Shown here one piece after another: positions 43,076 through 51,798 of a stretch of DNA of 64,000 nucleotides. Position numbers and translations under genes: made by a program. Numbering within the stretch: the stretch's first letter is position 1; every line of letters begins with the position of its first letter. The stretch comes from Marinifilum sp. N1E240 (lineage in GTDB: Bacteria > Bacteroidota > Bacteroidia > Bacteroidales > Marinifilaceae). The stretch spans positions 709,088-773,087 of the forward strand of contig NZ_WHKF01000001.1 in assembly GCF_009295825.1 (NCBI RefSeq), written 5' to 3'. The notes beneath the pieces were generated by a model. It was not told the DNA's origin. It saw only the letters and a program-made list of their open reading frames with translations, and did not search any database.

Positions 43076-43534
43076 CTACCTAAATCTTTTTAAAAGGAAA
43101 TAGATTAGCAAAAAAAATAAGGCTCCAATTCCACTTGCTACCAATAGTGAACCAATGGCAAATTGCAGATAATTCTCCCCTAATGTTTTCAAGTTCATTA
43201 AATCGGGCACTTCGCTTTGAAAAGCCCCAGTTAAAGTAAATGTTCCCACCTGATATCCTACTATAAGAATTAAAGGAATAAGAGGAGGAATGCTACTGAT
43301 ATTAACCGTAATCAAGACCAAAACCTTATTCAAACGAAAAAGAACAGCCAATGAAATAGCTAAAGCTGTTTGAAATCCCCAGGCAGGAGAAAAGGCGAGA
43401 AATGCGCCTATTGCCAGAGAAAGAGCAATAACTGAATTGGAATTGTTTGCAGCTGTAATTTCAGCAACTACTACTTTTTTTACTTTTGCAAAGCTAAATT
43501 TTTCCAAATAGGCTTGATAGTTCATTTTCTTCAT
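43076..43534 (-). CDS. DUF2062 membrane protein
   Basis: The 152-residue protein has an N-terminal amphipathic region and three hydrophobic segments (about 35-70, 75-98 and 125-147). SLAIGAFLAFSPAWGFQTALAI and NKVLVLITVNISSIPPLIPLI are the DUF2062 hallmarks (GxFxxxxPxxGxQ and the IxNPxxxxP-like region). In other bacteria this domain is found alone or fused to glycosyltransferases. Function unknown; it is an inner-membrane protein. It is monocistronic or co-transcribed from the racemase-like gene 45 bp upstream. Confidence 0.85.
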   Translation of the reverse strand: MKKMNYQAYLEKFSFAKVKKVVVAEITAANNSNSVIALSLAIGAFLAFSPAWGFQTALAISLAVLFRLNKVLVLITVNISSIPPLIPLILIVGYQVGTFTLTGAFQSEVPDLMNLKTLGENYLQFAIGSLLVASGIGALFFLLIYFLLKRFR

Positions 43535-43579
43535 GTATTATCAGTAAACAAATGATATAATTGATTGTTCACTGAACGG

Positions 43580-44692
43580 CTAACTATTTATGGTCTTAAT
43601 CCATTTTCCTTCAGTCGACAAATAATTTTTCATCAGATTAGCAGTCATGCAGGAATGAACTGGTAGGATTCCAATTAAATCTCCAATGGTAAACTGATCA
43701 AAAAGATCATCGCTACAGCGGATAATTCCGTGTTCTTGTGAAAGATTAGATAGAAAACCGCCACCTAGAATTTCACTCCATCCGTTTTCTGTAATGCGAA
43801 CAATGCTTCCAAATAGTTTGGTTCCTTCATCATCAGCTTCGATAAATTCCTTAGAGAAATGTACGCCACCGCCATGAATCACCAGTTCTTTTCTATCAAT
43901 GTTTCGTGCAATAATTGGACAAGCCATGGCAACAGCAATTTGATTTTCGTTGCAGGAGCCTAAAACGTATTGCATGATGTCAAAAAAGACAAAGTTACCA
44001 GGTCTGAGTTCGTCTATTCCATAAAATTCTTCGCTGATACTGCAGGCAGGAGTATCACCTAATGATACTTCAATGCTTGGAATGTCTTTGCGGAAAACAT
44101 CTTTCAGTTCGTTCAGATCCAATAATGTTTTGCTGTGATTCTTGTGAATCTCATCCTGATCGCTTGCATTGTAGTTGTGTCCGGTGTGTGCAAGGAAACC
44201 TTTGCAGTTTAACTTCTCCGATTCCTTCATCAAATCAACCAATAGTTGCACAGAACCTATTGCCTCTGAAGGAATACCACTTCGTTGATATCCGGTATCC
44301 ATCTTTATGAAAACATCGACTGAATGATCCAATTCAGAATCCAAAAACAGAATGCTTTCTCTCGATTCCAGAACCAGGTTCAATTGAATTTTAGATGCCA
44401 ACTCATTTATCAAGTCTATTTCTCGAACATTAACAGGAATAGCAACTGTAATATCTTTCCAACCATTATCTGCAAAATATTTTGCCATGCTTAAGGATGA
44501 TACGGCAATTGATTCTACACCTCGTTCTTTAAACCAAGCTCCAATTTCAGCCGATTGATGCGTCTTAAAGTGAGGTCGCAAGCGCGCATTGGCACGTTGT
44601 GCTCTTGCAATCATGTCTTCAATGTTAGCAATACATTTTGCTTTGTCTAATAATAGAGTTGGGCGAACGATTAAGGTATCGAGATTTGACAT
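43580..44692 (-). CDS. D-threonine aldolase-like PLP enzyme (DSD1/alanine racemase N-terminal fold)
   Basis: The 370-residue enzyme is a fold-III PLP protein. The Schiff-base Lys43 is in RPHFKTHQS. The C-terminal domain carries HGGGVHFSKE and PVHSCMTANLM; the His-x-Cys pair in the latter is the metal site of D-threonine aldolases and D-serine dehydratases of this family. It should split or dehydrate D-3-hydroxy amino acids; the exact substrate cannot be told. pncB lies 29 bp upstream, probably in the same operon, though no metabolic link is obvious. Confidence 0.87.
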   Translation of the reverse strand: MSNLDTLIVRPTLLLDKAKCIANIEDMIARAQRANARLRPHFKTHQSAEIGAWFKERGVESIAVSSLSMAKYFADNGWKDITVAIPVNVREIDLINELASKIQLNLVLESRESILFLDSELDHSVDVFIKMDTGYQRSGIPSEAIGSVQLLVDLMKESEKLNCKGFLAHTGHNYNASDQDEIHKNHSKTLLDLNELKDVFRKDIPSIEVSLGDTPACSISEEFYGIDELRPGNFVFFDIMQYVLGSCNENQIAVAMACPIIARNIDRKELVIHGGGVHFSKEFIEADDEGTKLFGSIVRITENGWSEILGGGFLSNLSQEHGIIRCSDDLFDQFTIGDLIGILPVHSCMTANLMKNYLSTEGKWIKTINS

Positions 44693-44721
44693 TATTGGAA
44701 CGTTATTAATGAATTTGTGTA

Positions 44722-46140
44722 TTATTTTATTTTTGATCGGATATCTTTCAACATGTTGTCTCTTAAATCGAGTAAGCTTCTAGATATACCAACTTTATAG
44801 ATATGTGGACTGATAAAGCGTTTGTGTTCATCAGGTAATTGAGCAAAACGTTTTTTCAGATATTGATTGATTTCACTTGGTGTTTGTTCTTCAATAAGAA
44901 TTTCTCCATTTTCCATAACCAATTGAGTCAATTCCTCATATTCAAAATTGGCAACCTCTGTATTTTTATCAGGATGAAAAGGGTGATATATTTTCTTTAC
45001 ATTTTCATCATTGGTTAGAAGAATGCCATCGCGAAAGAACATGCCATCCGAATCGATAAATCTTATCAACTTCTTTTTACCTGGCATTGTTATTTTTTCG
45101 ATATTCTCAGATATTTTAAGTCTGGGATTTCCGTTGTTTTCAACTAACTTGTAGACACCATCGAGTGCTCCAGTATCTTTCCCGGTTACCAATTCGGTTC
45201 CAATTCCATATCCATCCAGCTGAGCTCCCTGTTCATTCAAACTCTTGATAACATATTCATTCAATTGGTTCGAGGCAAATATTTGAACGTAATCCAGATT
45301 GGCATCGTTCAACATTTTTCTGGCTTTCTTGCTAAGATAAGCAAGGTCGCCACTATCTAATCGTATTCCAATTAGTTTATGTCCTTTGGACTCCAATTCT
45401 TTGGCAACAATTATTGCATTTGGCAATCCTGATTTTAAGGTGTTGTAGGTGTCAACCAAAAGAACGGAATTCTCTGGATTGATTTCGGCATATTTTCTGA
45501 ATGCTTCCAATTCTTCATCGAAACTTTGTACCCAAGCATGTGCTTGAGTTCCAGTAACAGGAATTCCATAATTGAAACCACTGTATACGTTCGATGTGGT
45601 GTCAGCACCACCAATAACAGCAGCACGACTGGCATGAACACCTCCTAATCCTTGAGCTCTGCGTAAGCCAAAGTCGGCAAAAGCTTTTTCTCCAATTACA
45701 TTTCTAATTCTGCATGCTTTGGTGGCAATTAGCGATTGAAAGTTTAAATAATTTAGCAGGAGAGTTTCTACCAATTGAGCCTCGATGATATTACCTTCCA
45801 CTCTAACAATGGGTTCGTTCGGAAATACAATTTCACCTTCACGAACACTATAAACTTTGGCATTGAACTTAAAATTCTCAAGATATTTTAAAAAATCATC
45901 TTTCAAACCTGCATTTTTCAAGAATTCGATATTCTTTTTATTGTAAGTAAAATTCTGAAGAATGTTCAATAAATCGTACAATCCTGCAAAAACGAGGTAG
46001 CCACCTTTATAAGGGTTGGTTCTATAGTAATAATCAAAAACCGTCTTTTCATTCTTTTTTCCGCTCAGGTAATATCCTTGAGCCATAGTGAGTTCGTAAA
46101 AGTCGGTATATAATCCAGAGTTTTCAGTTAATGTATTCAT
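44722..46140 (-). CDS. pncB: Nicotinate phosphoribosyltransferase
   Basis: The 472-residue enzyme converts nicotinate and PRPP to nicotinate mononucleotide for NAD salvage. Motifs are GLYTDFYELTMAQGYY at the N-terminus, ADFGLRRAQGLGGVHASRA, GTQAHAWVQSF and IRLDSGDLAYLSKKAR, all typical of this long (type 1) bacterial form. Together with the nnr gene 6 kb away it concerns NAD supply, but they are separately transcribed. TATCTTTG at 46178-46185 on the minus strand is its likely -7 box. Confidence 0.95.
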   Translation of the reverse strand: MNTLTENSGLYTDFYELTMAQGYYLSGKKNEKTVFDYYYRTNPYKGGYLVFAGLYDLLNILQNFTYNKKNIEFLKNAGLKDDFLKYLENFKFNAKVYSVREGEIVFPNEPIVRVEGNIIEAQLVETLLLNYLNFQSLIATKACRIRNVIGEKAFADFGLRRAQGLGGVHASRAAVIGGADTTSNVYSGFNYGIPVTGTQAHAWVQSFDEELEAFRKYAEINPENSVLLVDTYNTLKSGLPNAIIVAKELESKGHKLIGIRLDSGDLAYLSKKARKMLNDANLDYVQIFASNQLNEYVIKSLNEQGAQLDGYGIGTELVTGKDTGALDGVYKLVENNGNPRLKISENIEKITMPGKKKLIRFIDSDGMFFRDGILLTNDENVKKIYHPFHPDKNTEVANFEYEELTQLVMENGEILIEEQTPSEINQYLKKRFAQLPDEHKRFISPHIYKVGISRSLLDLRDNMLKDIRSKIK

Positions 46141-46177
46141 CGAATTAAATTAAATGCGAATCAGTATAAAATCTTCT

Positions 46178-46185
46178 CAAAGATA
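46178..46185 (-). promoter_or_regulatory. -7 promoter element of pncB
   Basis: TATCTTTG on the minus strand fits TAnnTTTG, about 37 bp before the pncB ATG. Confidence 0.55.
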
Positions 46186-46328
46186 GGGAATATCTGCTTT
46201 GGATGTTCTAAATGTGGAATCAATATGGATAGGTTAAATATGTTGGTAGTCATTTGTTCCTGTCTCATTTAATCCTAAATTAGCGGCCTTTAAAAAATTC
46301 TTAAACACAAAAAATATTTAAAATGGTA

Positions 46329-47735
46329 ATGACCGCACAATTACAACAAACACTTCGCGAGAGTAAAACGGCTCGTTGGATTGTTTTGGCCTTGGTATCA
46401 TTTGTGATGCTAACAGGATATTTATTTACAGATATTTTATCTCCATTAAAACCATTATTGTTAAAGGATTCTGCTTTAGATTGGAACAATAGTTCTTATG
46501 GGTTTTTCACTGGAGCATATTCTTTATTTAATGTCTTCTTTTTATTCTTGATTATTGGTGGAATTATCCTTGATAAATTAGGTATTCGTTTCACAGGAAT
46601 TACATTTGTTAGTTTAATGATTGTTGGTGCTGGTATCAATTACTATGCATTAACTCCTGCATTTGTTAATGGTGGTTTTGGATATGATTTCATGAATTCA
46701 TTTTTCACTAGTTATAGTCCATCGGTAAAAATGGCTGCATTAGGATTTGCAACATTTGGTGTTGGTGTTGAGATTGCTGGGATTACGGTATCAAAAATTT
46801 TGGTGAAGTGGTTTAGAGGTAAAGAATTGGCTCTGGCTATGGGATTAGAGATGGCTACTGCTCGTTTTGGTATGTTAGCGGCATTTTGGTTTTCAACCAG
46901 AGTAGCCGGAGAGCAAGAAATTATTACTCGTCCTGTTGCTTTTGCAGCATTATTGCTTGTTGTTGGATTGTTGACTTTCCTAATTTATGCAATGATGGAT
47001 GCAAAATACGATAAACAAGAAGGAGTTGAAGAGGCTTCTGCAGATCCAGAAGATGAATTTAAAATTTCTGATTTGGGTAAATTGTTTACGAATAAAGCAT
47101 TCATGTACATCGCTATTTTGTGTGTATTATTCTATTCAGCAGTTTTCCCGTTTATGAAATATGCTGCAGATTTATTTGTAAATAAATTTGGAACAACTGC
47201 TGATACAGGTGGATTTATTGCTGGTCTTCTTCCATTAGGAACTATGGCTTTAACACCTTTATTTGGTAGTTATCTTGATAATAAAGGAAAAGGAGCAAGT
47301 ATTATGATTTTTGGTTCAATCCTTTTAATTGCAGTACATTTGACTTTTGCTTTGGCTCCATCTTCAACTTTTATAGCTTGGGCTGGTATGATCGTGTTAG
47401 GTATTGGATTTTCTCTAGTTCCGGCATCGATGTGGCCATCAGTACCAAAAATTGTAGAAGATAGATACCTTGGTTCTGCTTATGCAGTAATATTTATGAT
47501 TCAGAATATTGGATTGATGGTTGTTCCAATGTTGATCGGTTATGTTCTTGATGTTGTGAATCCAGGTGTTACTGAGCAAATTCAACAAGGTGTTGAAGGT
47601 GCAGTTTATAATTATACTGTTCCTATGTTGATATTTGCATCAACAGGTATTTTAGGTCTTTTGTTTGCATACTTGCTTAAGAAGGAAGATAAGAAGAAAG
47701 GATATGGTCTTGAATTACCGAACATTCAAAAATAA
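46329..47735 (+). CDS. MFS transporter, paralogue 1 of 3
   Basis: This is a 12-helix major facilitator of 468 residues. I chose ATG 46329 (MTAQLQQTLRESKTARW), because it makes the N-terminus the same length as paralogue 2; the ATG two codons upstream is possible. The motif-A-like loop GGIILDKLGIRFTG is present, and VKWFRGKELALAMG marks the second half of the N-domain. The C-terminus is KKGYGLELPNIQK, shared by the paralogues. The overall pattern resembles the MFSD1-like and oxalate/nitrate-like groups; the substrate is unknown. It has its own terminator. Confidence 0.88.
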   Translation: MTAQLQQTLRESKTARWIVLALVSFVMLTGYLFTDILSPLKPLLLKDSALDWNNSSYGFFTGAYSLFNVFFLFLIIGGIILDKLGIRFTGITFVSLMIVGAGINYYALTPAFVNGGFGYDFMNSFFTSYSPSVKMAALGFATFGVGVEIAGITVSKILVKWFRGKELALAMGLEMATARFGMLAAFWFSTRVAGEQEIITRPVAFAALLLVVGLLTFLIYAMMDAKYDKQEGVEEASADPEDEFKISDLGKLFTNKAFMYIAILCVLFYSAVFPFMKYAADLFVNKFGTTADTGGFIAGLLPLGTMALTPLFGSYLDNKGKGASIMIFGSILLIAVHLTFALAPSSTFIAWAGMIVLGIGFSLVPASMWPSVPKIVEDRYLGSAYAVIFMIQNIGLMVVPMLIGYVLDVVNPGVTEQIQQGVEGAVYNYTVPMLIFASTGILGLLFAYLLKKEDKKKGYGLELPNIQK

Positions 47736-47756
47736 TTTCAAAACATATATTATAGT

Positions 47757-47784
47757 TAAAAGCCACCTATTGGGTGGCTTTTTT
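47757..47784 (+). terminator. Terminator of MFS paralogue 1
   Basis: AGCCACC pairs with GGTGGCT around a 5-nt loop, flanked by AAAA and T6. Confidence 0.85.
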
Positions 47785-47891
47785 CGTAAGCGGTTGTATA
47801 TGATAAAATACAGGTTTGTTTTTTTAGGCATTAATCTTAATTTAGTAAGCTCTAAAATCTTAAAATAAATTTTAACCCAAAAATTATTGTA

Positions 47892-49331
47892 ATGACAGAT
47901 GCTATTAAAAAGACATTGAGAGATAGTGCAGGTGCCCGTTGGTTTGTGCTAATTCTCGTATCGGTAACTATGCTTATTGCATATACCTTCATGGAGGTTC
48001 TTTCTCCACTTCAAACTCAAATTCAGAGTACTTACGGATGGAGCGGTACTGATTGGGGAATAGTTACAGGAGCACAAGGATACTTGAATGTATTTGCTTT
48101 CATGCTGATTTTTGCAGGTATTATACTTGATAAAATGGGTATCAAATTTACTGCAGTAAGCTCAGGTGTAGTAATGATTATAGGTGCTATTGTAAAGTAT
48201 TATGCATTTGCGCATAATTTTGAAATAGGTTCCACAATAATTGGAATAGATGCCAGAGTCTTTGTTTCTGCAGCTGGATTTGCAATATTCTGTGTAGGAG
48301 CTGAAGGAGCTGGAATTACCGTGTCAAGAATTATTGTAAAATGGTTTAAAGGAAAAGAAATGGCACTAGCTATGGGTACAGAGATGGCACTAGCACGTTT
48401 GGGTTCATTCCTTGCGTTATTCGGATCTCCACGTATTGCCAAAGCCTTTGATATACCTACAACAGTATTAGTAGGAACTATTGCTTTAAGTATTGCATTA
48501 ATACTTTTCATTGTTTATTGTGTAATGGATGTGAAATTAGATAAACAAGTGGAAGATGAGGCTGAAGAAGAAGAGCCATTCAAAATTTCCGATCTATTGG
48601 TGATTGTCAAAAGCAAAGGATTCTGGTACATTGCTATTCTTTGTTTGTTATTCTATTCAGCAGTATTCCCATTCTATAAATTTTCGTCAGGTTTGATGGT
48701 AAATAAATTTGGTATTGATCCTTCAACAGCTGGTGATATTCCATCTATTTTGCCTTTTGGTACCATTCTTTTAACTCCATTATTTGGATATATCTATGAT
48801 AGATATGGTAAAGGTGCTTCCATAATGATTCTTGGAGCTGTATTGCTTGTAATCGTTCATACTATTTTCTATTTACCTGCTTTAACAGCAACTTGGGTAG
48901 CTATTGCAGCAGTTATTCTTTTAGGTATTGCTTTCTCATTAGTTCCTTCAGCAATGTGGCCATCTGTACCTAAAATTATTCCAGAGAAGCAATTGGGATC
49001 TGCTTATGCACTTATTTTTTATGTGCAGAATATTGGACTAATGTTAGTTCCTATCTTATTAGGTGTAGTTTTGGATAAAACAAACCCAGGTATTAACGAA
49101 ATGATTGAGAAAGCTATTGCTAATTTTAGAGCAGAAGGTGTTGATCCAGGAGATATTTCGTCAAAAGTTCAGGCTCTTAGAGAAGCAGGTGAAATACCAA
49201 TGTTTGATTACTCATCAACTTGGTTAATTTTTGTTGGATTAACAGTTCTAGCTACTATTTTTGGTTTCTTATTGAAAGCTGAAGACCGTAAGAAAGGTTA
49301 CGGACTGGAATTGCCAAATATTCAAAAATAG
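47892..49331 (+). CDS. MFS transporter, paralogue 2 of 3
   Basis: This 479-residue paralogue begins MTDAIKKTLRDSAGARW and shares with its neighbours the loop GIILDKMGIKFTAV, the segment IIVKWFKGKEMALAMGTE, the seventh-helix region ILCLLFYSAVFPFYKF and the tail KKGYGLELPNIQK. It has a longer loop before the last helix (about 410-445, NFRAEGVDPGDISSKVQ). It lies 156 bp after paralogue 1 with a terminator between, so it is separately transcribed. Substrate unknown. Confidence 0.88.
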   Translation: MTDAIKKTLRDSAGARWFVLILVSVTMLIAYTFMEVLSPLQTQIQSTYGWSGTDWGIVTGAQGYLNVFAFMLIFAGIILDKMGIKFTAVSSGVVMIIGAIVKYYAFAHNFEIGSTIIGIDARVFVSAAGFAIFCVGAEGAGITVSRIIVKWFKGKEMALAMGTEMALARLGSFLALFGSPRIAKAFDIPTTVLVGTIALSIALILFIVYCVMDVKLDKQVEDEAEEEEPFKISDLLVIVKSKGFWYIAILCLLFYSAVFPFYKFSSGLMVNKFGIDPSTAGDIPSILPFGTILLTPLFGYIYDRYGKGASIMILGAVLLVIVHTIFYLPALTATWVAIAAVILLGIAFSLVPSAMWPSVPKIIPEKQLGSAYALIFYVQNIGLMLVPILLGVVLDKTNPGINEMIEKAIANFRAEGVDPGDISSKVQALREAGEIPMFDYSSTWLIFVGLTVLATIFGFLLKAEDRKKGYGLELPNIQK

Positions 49332-49350
49332 TTATCACAAATATTATTTT

Positions 49351-49379
49351 AAAAGCTGTCCTTCGGGGCGGCTTTTTTT
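49351..49379 (+). terminator. Terminator of MFS paralogue 2
   Basis: AAAGCTGTCC pairs with GGGCGGCTTT (two wobble pairs) around a TTCG tetraloop, ending in T7. Confidence 0.88.
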
Positions 49380-49436
49380 ATGCGATTACAAAAAGCTTTT
49401 GTATTTTCGGTGCTTCTTATAACTAACACTATATTA

Positions 49437-50801
49437 ATGAATACAGAAGCTTTAAAAACCTCGTTAAGAGATTCGGCTGTTACACGATGGGCAATGTTAC
49501 TTACCGTTGGATTTGTTCTTGCAGCAAATTACTATTTCTACGATGCCTTATCGCCATTAAAATCAACATTAACTAAAGAGCTTGGATTTACAAGTACTAA
49601 TTTCGGATGGTTTGTTTCTGTCTATTCTGTGCCAAATGTATTTTTATGTATGGCAGTGCTCGGAGGTATTATTTTAGATAAACTAGGGATTCGCAGAACA
49701 GGCTTTATGTTTGTTTCTTTTATGGCTATTGGAGCCCTAGTTACAGCCTATGGTGCAAGCGACATGTATCGAAATGATGGAATCGGATATGCTTTTATGT
49801 CTTCATTTCTTCCCGGATATTCTCCAGAATTAAAAATGATGCTTTTAGGAAGGTTTCTATTTGGTTTAGGAGCAGAAACGAGTATTGTTGTTATTAGTAA
49901 AATCATTGTAAAATGGTTTAAAGGTAAGGAGTTGGCTTTGGCATTTGGTGTGAAGCTTGGCTTGGCAAGAACAGGTTCAATGTTGGCATTAATATTATCG
50001 CCTAGGTTGATAGGTTCTGAAGCTGGATGGACATTGGCAACATGGTTTGCTGCTCTTTTTGTAACTTCTGCACTATTGGTATTTATTGTATATATACTGT
50101 TCGATTTAAAATTAGATAAGCAAGTGCAAAAAGACACATTAGAAACAAAATCAGATCCTTTCCGTTTTTCTGACTTAGTAGAATTGCTAACCAATAGATC
50201 GTTTATTTTTGTTACATTTTTGTGTCTTACATTTTATTCTGCAGTGTTTCCATTCTTTGCTTTTTCGGCAGACTTTTTTGCAAATAAGTTTGGTTTAACT
50301 GAAATTCAAAGTGGCGATATTGCGGCTATGATGCCATTTGGTACTATGTTTTTTACACCATTATTTGGATTTTTTGTTGACAAATATGGTAAGGCAGCTT
50401 CATTGATGATATATGGCTCAATAATATTAACTGCTGTTCATCTTTGTTTCGCATTTTCTGGAATTACTCCTTATGCATTGATGGTTGTATTAGGTATTGC
50501 TTTCTCATTGGTTCCTGCGGCAATGTGGCCTTCGGTAGCAAAAATGGTGGACGAGAAGCGAATTGGAACTGCCTATGGTTTTATGTTTTCGGTTCAGAAT
50601 CTTGGTTTATGGGCGTTTCCAATACTAGCGGGTATGATTTTAGATGGAACCAACCCAGTTGATGCAGAAAGATTGGATTATACTTACGCCATGATAATGT
50701 TTTCTTGTTTGGGAGTTATTGGTTTTATTTTCGCCCTATTATTGAAGCGTGAGGATAAGGTTTCAGGATATGGATTGGAATTGCCATCTAATAGCAAATA
50801 A
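49437..50801 (+). CDS. MFS transporter, paralogue 3 of 3
   Basis: I start at ATG 49437 (MNTEALKTSLRDSAVTRW), aligned with the other two paralogues; a longer frame from 49380 abuts the terminator of paralogue 2 and was rejected. The 454-residue protein shares GGIILDKLGIRRTG, IIVKWFKGKELALAFGVK, FYSAVFPFFAFSADFFANKFG and the tail SGYGLELPSNSK. It appears the most diverged of the three (shorter loops, different linker). It has its own terminator. The conserved C-terminal GYGLELP in all three suggests a functional tail. Confidence 0.88.
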   Translation: MNTEALKTSLRDSAVTRWAMLLTVGFVLAANYYFYDALSPLKSTLTKELGFTSTNFGWFVSVYSVPNVFLCMAVLGGIILDKLGIRRTGFMFVSFMAIGALVTAYGASDMYRNDGIGYAFMSSFLPGYSPELKMMLLGRFLFGLGAETSIVVISKIIVKWFKGKELALAFGVKLGLARTGSMLALILSPRLIGSEAGWTLATWFAALFVTSALLVFIVYILFDLKLDKQVQKDTLETKSDPFRFSDLVELLTNRSFIFVTFLCLTFYSAVFPFFAFSADFFANKFGLTEIQSGDIAAMMPFGTMFFTPLFGFFVDKYGKAASLMIYGSIILTAVHLCFAFSGITPYALMVVLGIAFSLVPAAMWPSVAKMVDEKRIGTAYGFMFSVQNLGLWAFPILAGMILDGTNPVDAERLDYTYAMIMFSCLGVIGFIFALLLKREDKVSGYGLELPSNSK

Positions 50802-50822
50802 AATTACAATTTAATTAATATG

Positions 50823-50851
50823 AAAAGCTGTCCCGTCGGGCAGCTTTTTTT
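50823..50851 (+). terminator. Terminator of MFS paralogue 3
   Basis: AAAAGCTGTCCC pairs with GGGCAGCTTTT (one wobble pair) around a short loop, ending in T7. It resembles the paralogue 2 terminator in sequence, which supports duplication of the whole unit. Confidence 0.88.
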
Positions 50852-51001
50852 GCTCCTGATTGTTAATGAATTGGTGCTTTTTACTAAAAGAAACTTGATT
50901 TTAAAGTAGGGTATTAGCTTGATTGCACGTTTAAATAATATATCGCATCGGCTCGCAACCTTTTTGGAGCAAGTGCATCTGTTATATAAAATGAATGCAT
51001 T

Positions 51002-51634
51002 ATGAATATGAAATTAAAAATCTTTTGTCTCGTAATTTTGCCTTTTATCTTTAGTTGTTCAACTGGGAAAATGATCTCAGAAAATGATCAGAAGGAATTT
51101 AACGAACAAACACATATAGGTTTACAATTCTCAAGAAATGGAGATTGCTGTTTTGAAACCAGGGATTGTGAAGGATTATGGGATAGGAGTAAGCAATCGA
51201 TATTTCTATCCGGTCTGCTTATTCGTAAAGATAGTATTGGAACAATTGAACAATTGAATATTTCCATTAATGGAATTGATTTAAAGAACACAAGTTTTCC
51301 TCATATAATTAATGCTGAACTTGATGAGAGTGCGATGGTTGGTTGGTATAATGAGGCTGAGGTTAAACGTGAAAAATTTCTTTGTTCTGAATCTGATAAT
51401 TCTTGTGAATTTCAAGGAAATGTAAAGAGAGATAAGATTAAATTAGTACTTACTAAATTTCAGAATAATGTTTTGGAAGGAAGATTCGAAGGTCGAATTT
51501 TTCTTAAGGGAACAGGAAATGTTCGATTTGTGAAAACAAGTGAATACAAAGACATAGTTGATGGTTCGTTTCGTATTAATCTTGATGATGCATCGAAAAT
51601 TTCAGAAAAGAGTTTGGTTGCAGAAAAGCGATAA
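51002..51634 (+). CDS. Predicted lipoprotein, unknown function
   Basis: The 210-residue protein has a lipobox (PFIFSC, Cys19) following MNMKLKIFCLVIL; ATG 51008 is an alternative start. The mature part holds two extra Cys pairs (GDCCFETRDC and LCSESDNSCE), suggesting disulfides in the periplasm. It is otherwise strand-rich (KIKLVLTKFQNNVLEGRFEGRIFLKG), perhaps a small beta-barrel or lipocalin-like fold; this is a guess from pattern. No family recognised. It is monocistronic and convergent with purA. Confidence 0.72.
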   Translation: MNMKLKIFCLVILPFIFSCSTGKMISENDQKEFNEQTHIGLQFSRNGDCCFETRDCEGLWDRSKQSIFLSGLLIRKDSIGTIEQLNISINGIDLKNTSFPHIINAELDESAMVGWYNEAEVKREKFLCSESDNSCEFQGNVKRDKIKLVLTKFQNNVLEGRFEGRIFLKGTGNVRFVKTSEYKDIVDGSFRINLDDASKISEKSLVAEKR

Positions 51635-51748
51635 TTTATTAGAAGCATATAAAATTCAAAGAGCGACACTTTTTATCGTATTGGGGTGTATTTTAAAAGG
51701 TGTTTATCAATGATGGGGATGTTGTTTTCGAAGTGGTGAAAACAGCAT

Positions 51749-51780
51749 AAAAAAAATCCCGCCGTTTGGCGGGATTTTTT
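51749..51780. terminator. Bidirectional intrinsic terminator
   Basis: AAAAAATCCCGCC pairs perfectly with GGCGGGATTTTTT around GTTT. It serves purA on the minus strand and probably the convergent lipoprotein gene. Confidence 0.92.
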
Positions 51781-51798
51781 CATTTATTTAATTCTTGA

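Noticed and set aside
49380-49436. Upstream start for MFS paralogue 3
   Set aside because: The codon directly abuts the terminator of paralogue 2, and the added residues are absent from the other two paralogues.
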